From NCBI GenBank assembly GCA_031255815.1, contig JAIRRU010000033.1, forward strand, positions 1 to 7,178: a stretch of DNA of 7,178 nt. The letters are read 5' to 3'. Source of the DNA: Treponema sp. (GTDB lineage: Bacteria > Spirochaetota > Spirochaetia > Treponematales > Breznakiellaceae). Below the pieces are notes generated by a model that was given only the letters and a program-made list of their open reading frames with translations, did no database searches and was not told the DNA's origin. Positions 5,956 to 7,178 of this stretch are shown here, one piece after another. Made by a program: the position numbers and the translations under genes. Position 1 is the first letter of the stretch, and each line of letters begins with the position of its first letter.

Positions 5956-6465
5956 GTGAAGACTTATAAACGGAGCCTTTTTGAATTGGTCAAGGGTATC
6001 GTCATTGGCCTGGTTACCGGAATTGCGGCGCATATCGTCCTCGGCCTGTTCTTCAGGAATGTTATCCTCGTTACGGGCGTACCGATCCTGATCGCCGCGG
6101 CGATTCTGTATATCACTTTTTTTAGCGAAGATATTTATTTTGAACTTGAGCCGGAAGGTGTTTTCCGTTACTACAAACGGAGGATCCTTCAAAACACCTT
6201 TAACCTGAAGAACTGTTACATCTGGTACCACCGTAAGAGTGAAAGCGGTTTCCCGCCGACTCACGACATCACCCTTAAGATGCTGGATAGCGGCGCTGAA
6301 GACGGGGAAATCCAGATTGACTGCAGCCCCCTGGGCCTGGCCCGGTTCGACGAAATGTACAATGAGATGGAAGAATTTGCCCTCAAGGATAAAACGGTCT
6401 TGTCCGCGGCAACACCCGGCCCGGAGAAAGAGGATAAGGCAAACGGATCAACAACCTCGCCCTGA
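5956..6465 (+). CDS. Two-helix membrane protein with cytoplasmic C-terminal domain, unknown function
   Basis: A 169-residue protein starting at GTG. A basic N-terminus (KTYKRS) is followed by hydrophobic helices at about 12-33 and 36-56 with a very short turn between them, so both ends should face the cytoplasm. The rest (about 58-145) looks like a compact beta-rich domain (DIYFELEPEGVFRYYKRR, CYIWYHRK, DITLKML, GEIQIDCS) ending in a helix (LARFDEMYNEMEEFALK). This is reminiscent of bacterial PH-like membrane proteins, but that resemblance is my inference from pattern alone. The last ~20 residues are a polar, probably disordered tail. It is more AT-rich than the genes at 1090-5300. It has its own strong promoter, and its stop codon directly abuts the first structured element at 6466. 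Confidence 0.7.
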   Translation: MKTYKRSLFELVKGIVIGLVTGIAAHIVLGLFFRNVILVTGVPILIAAAILYITFFSEDIYFELEPEGVFRYYKRRILQNTFNLKNCYIWYHRKSESGFPPTHDITLKMLDSGAEDGEIQIDCSPLGLARFDEMYNEMEEFALKDKTVLSAATPGPEKEDKANGSTTSP

Positions 6466-6608
6466 AGCTCCCCCGCGAACCGGTGAGCGGGCTCTTAGGT
6501 ATGTTGTTCTCCCGAGGTGGTTAGACTCAGGGTTTAATACCCTAAGAACGCCCTAAAGGGCGGGGTATCAAACCCTTCGCTACGAATGAAATCGGTAAAC
6601 TTGTCCGA
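6466..6608 (+). repeat. Structured intergenic element, copy 1 (orientation arbitrary)
   Basis: First of two diverged direct copies that fill the 295-bp gap between two membrane-protein genes. It opens with a GC stem (CCCGC 6472-6476 with GCGGG 6487-6491) and CTCTTAGGTAT. An unrelated centre with a long hairpin follows, and the copy closes with AAACCC..CG..ACGAAT.AAA.CGG.AAAC...GTCCG. The opening block recurs 143 bp later, as does the closing block. The GC stem followed by CTCTT may act as a weak terminator, but there is no proper U-tract. Confidence 0.65.
6530..6575. repeat. Composite hairpin at the centre of element copy 1
   Basis: GGGTTTAATACCC (6530-6542) pairs with GGGTATCAAACCC (6563-6575) at 12 of 13 positions. 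Inside the loop, GCCC-TAAA-GGGC (6550-6561) makes a second small stem. The strand ATACCCTAAG (6537-6546) could instead pair with CTTAGGTAT (6494-6502) upstream with one bulged C, so two mutually exclusive folds are possible. Confidence 0.75.
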
Positions 6609-6740
6609 AAGCCCCCCGCGGACTGGCGGGCGGGCTCTTGGGTATTTTTAAACGGTTGTTATTTAAAAACTGAAGTTTTTAAATAACTCTATTAAAGCCC
6701 CTCGGCACGAATCAAACCGGAAACGGCATGGTCCGGGTCT
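6609..6740 (+). repeat. Structured intergenic element, copy 2 (orientation arbitrary)
   Basis: Second copy, abutting the first. It opens with a stronger GC stem (6611-6619 with 6626-6635, one bulged C) and CTCTTGGGTAT, matching copy 1 apart from a few substitutions and one indel. Its closing block (AAAGCCCCTCGGCACGAATC and onward to GGTCCG, about 6694-6734) also matches copy 1. The centre is AT-rich and unrelated in sequence to that of copy 1. It ends about 10 bp before the ribosome binding site of the next gene, so it probably forms the leader of that mRNA. Confidence 0.6.
6658..6687. repeat. Perfect 13-bp hairpin in element copy 2
   Basis: GTTATTTAAAAAC (6658-6670), loop TGAA (6671-6674), GTTTTTAAATAAC (6675-6687), with no mismatches. 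The left strand can alternatively pair with TTTTTAAA at 6645-6652, eight of eight bases, mirroring the alternative fold of copy 1. It is AT-rich, so it is not a classical intrinsic terminator. Confidence 0.85.
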
Positions 6741-6760
6741 GGAATTTTTAGGAGGAACCT

Positions 6761-7178
6761 GTGGGTATCTTGAATTTTTTGTTTCTTATTGGGGTGCTGA
6801 TCATCATCGCGGTGGTGAGCACGTATATGGGCCGGGCGCGTATGCAAAAAGCGGGAGCCTCCAATAAGGTGTTTTTGGAAAAATATCCCGGCGCGGCCAA
6901 GGTGTATCCCTATTCCCGGGCGTCAATTAGCTCGGAGATGGTGATGGTACATAGCGTGGACGGGCAGTCCCCCGAGTTTTTCTACGAATCCGGAAAAAAC
7001 AACAGCATTGTTGCCTCTATTACCGCTGTTATCGCTACTATTACCGGAAAAGGCGGCAACGGCTCCGGCTTTTATCTTAAGCCCGGAACCAGCGCGGTGG
7101 AGATGAGCTACTACCATAACCGTCCGGGCATCTTCTACAAGAACGTAACATCCACCACCGATGTAATAAAAAAGGAAC
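6761..7178 (+). CDS. Single-helix membrane protein, unknown function (3' end outside window)
   Basis: The first 139 codons of an open frame run off the right edge. The GTG start is well supported by a perfect AGGAGG at 6750-6755, five bases upstream. The protein starts GILNFLFLIGVLIIIAVV, a membrane helix at about 3-21. No basic residues precede it, but R25, R27 and K30 follow, so the positive-inside rule predicts N-terminus out and the main domain in the cytoplasm. The soluble part has short strands (VMVHSV, PEFFYES), a Ser/Ile/Thr-rich hydrophobic stretch (82-95, followed by GKGGNGSG) and SYYHNRPGIFY (116-126). I do not recognise the family. Like the gene before it, it is a small GTG-started membrane protein. 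No clear promoter is seen close upstream, so it may be co-transcribed through the structured elements. Confidence 0.8.
   Translation, partial: MGILNFLFLIGVLIIIAVVSTYMGRARMQKAGASNKVFLEKYPGAAKVYPYSRASISSEMVMVHSVDGQSPEFFYESGKNNSIVASITAVIATITGKGGNGSGFYLKPGTSAVEMSYYHNRPGIFYKNVTSTTDVIKKE

Noticed and set aside
6472..6500. Rho-independent terminator after the 5956 gene
   Set aside because: The stem is only 5 bp with a 10-nt loop and is followed by CTCTTAGG rather than a U-tract. I note it only as part of the repeated element.
6466..6740. Integron attC sites
   Set aside because: Conserved flanks with variable palindromic centres recalled attC. A single GTTAGAC-like core at 6520 has no complementary RYYYAAC partner at the expected place, and there is no cassette layout.

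Overview
This is a GC-rich bacterial chromosomal window with densely packed housekeeping and accessory genes. One gene pair runs leftward; everything else runs rightward. The gene mix (thyX-type thymidylate synthase, CDF metal exporter, HD-GYP signalling protein) and the intergenic repeat style would fit a Spirochaetota (Treponema-like) genome. That is an impression only, since no rRNA or taxonomic marker is present.

Left block, minus strand (1-977): thyX, encoding the flavin-dependent thymidylate synthase, is followed by the start of a GNAT acetyltransferase. The two overlap by a GTGA stop/start and probably form one operon. The 112-bp gap at 978-1089 separates thyX from the rightward genes and holds candidate divergent promoters.

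Middle block, plus strand (1090-5300): an M20 metallopeptidase of the PM20D1/carboxypeptidase S type, a cation diffusion facilitator (CDF) transporter with an unusual metal-site quartet, an unrecognised 219-residue protein overlapping the CDF gene, and a protein with two tandem HD domains, the second a canonical HD-GYP c-di-GMP phosphodiesterase domain. The first three genes are tightly coupled. The HD-GYP gene has its own near-consensus promoter overlapping the preceding stop codon. Its spacing, like that of the M20 gene, predicts an mRNA with essentially no leader.

Right block (5301-7178): three direct repeats in exact 180-bp register, each built on a 28-bp imperfect inverted repeat, fill the gap after the HD-GYP gene. 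A strong promoter (TTGACA, 17 bp, TATAAA) then drives a small two-helix membrane protein starting at GTG 5956. Next come two diverged copies of a ~140-bp structured element. Their flanks are similar, but the central hairpins differ in sequence while keeping the same pairing logic. Last is a GTG-started single-helix membrane protein that runs off the window.

The parts most worth following up are the 180-bp repeat array, the twin structured elements at 6466-6740, the HD/HD-GYP duplication and the DD/ND metal site of the CDF protein.
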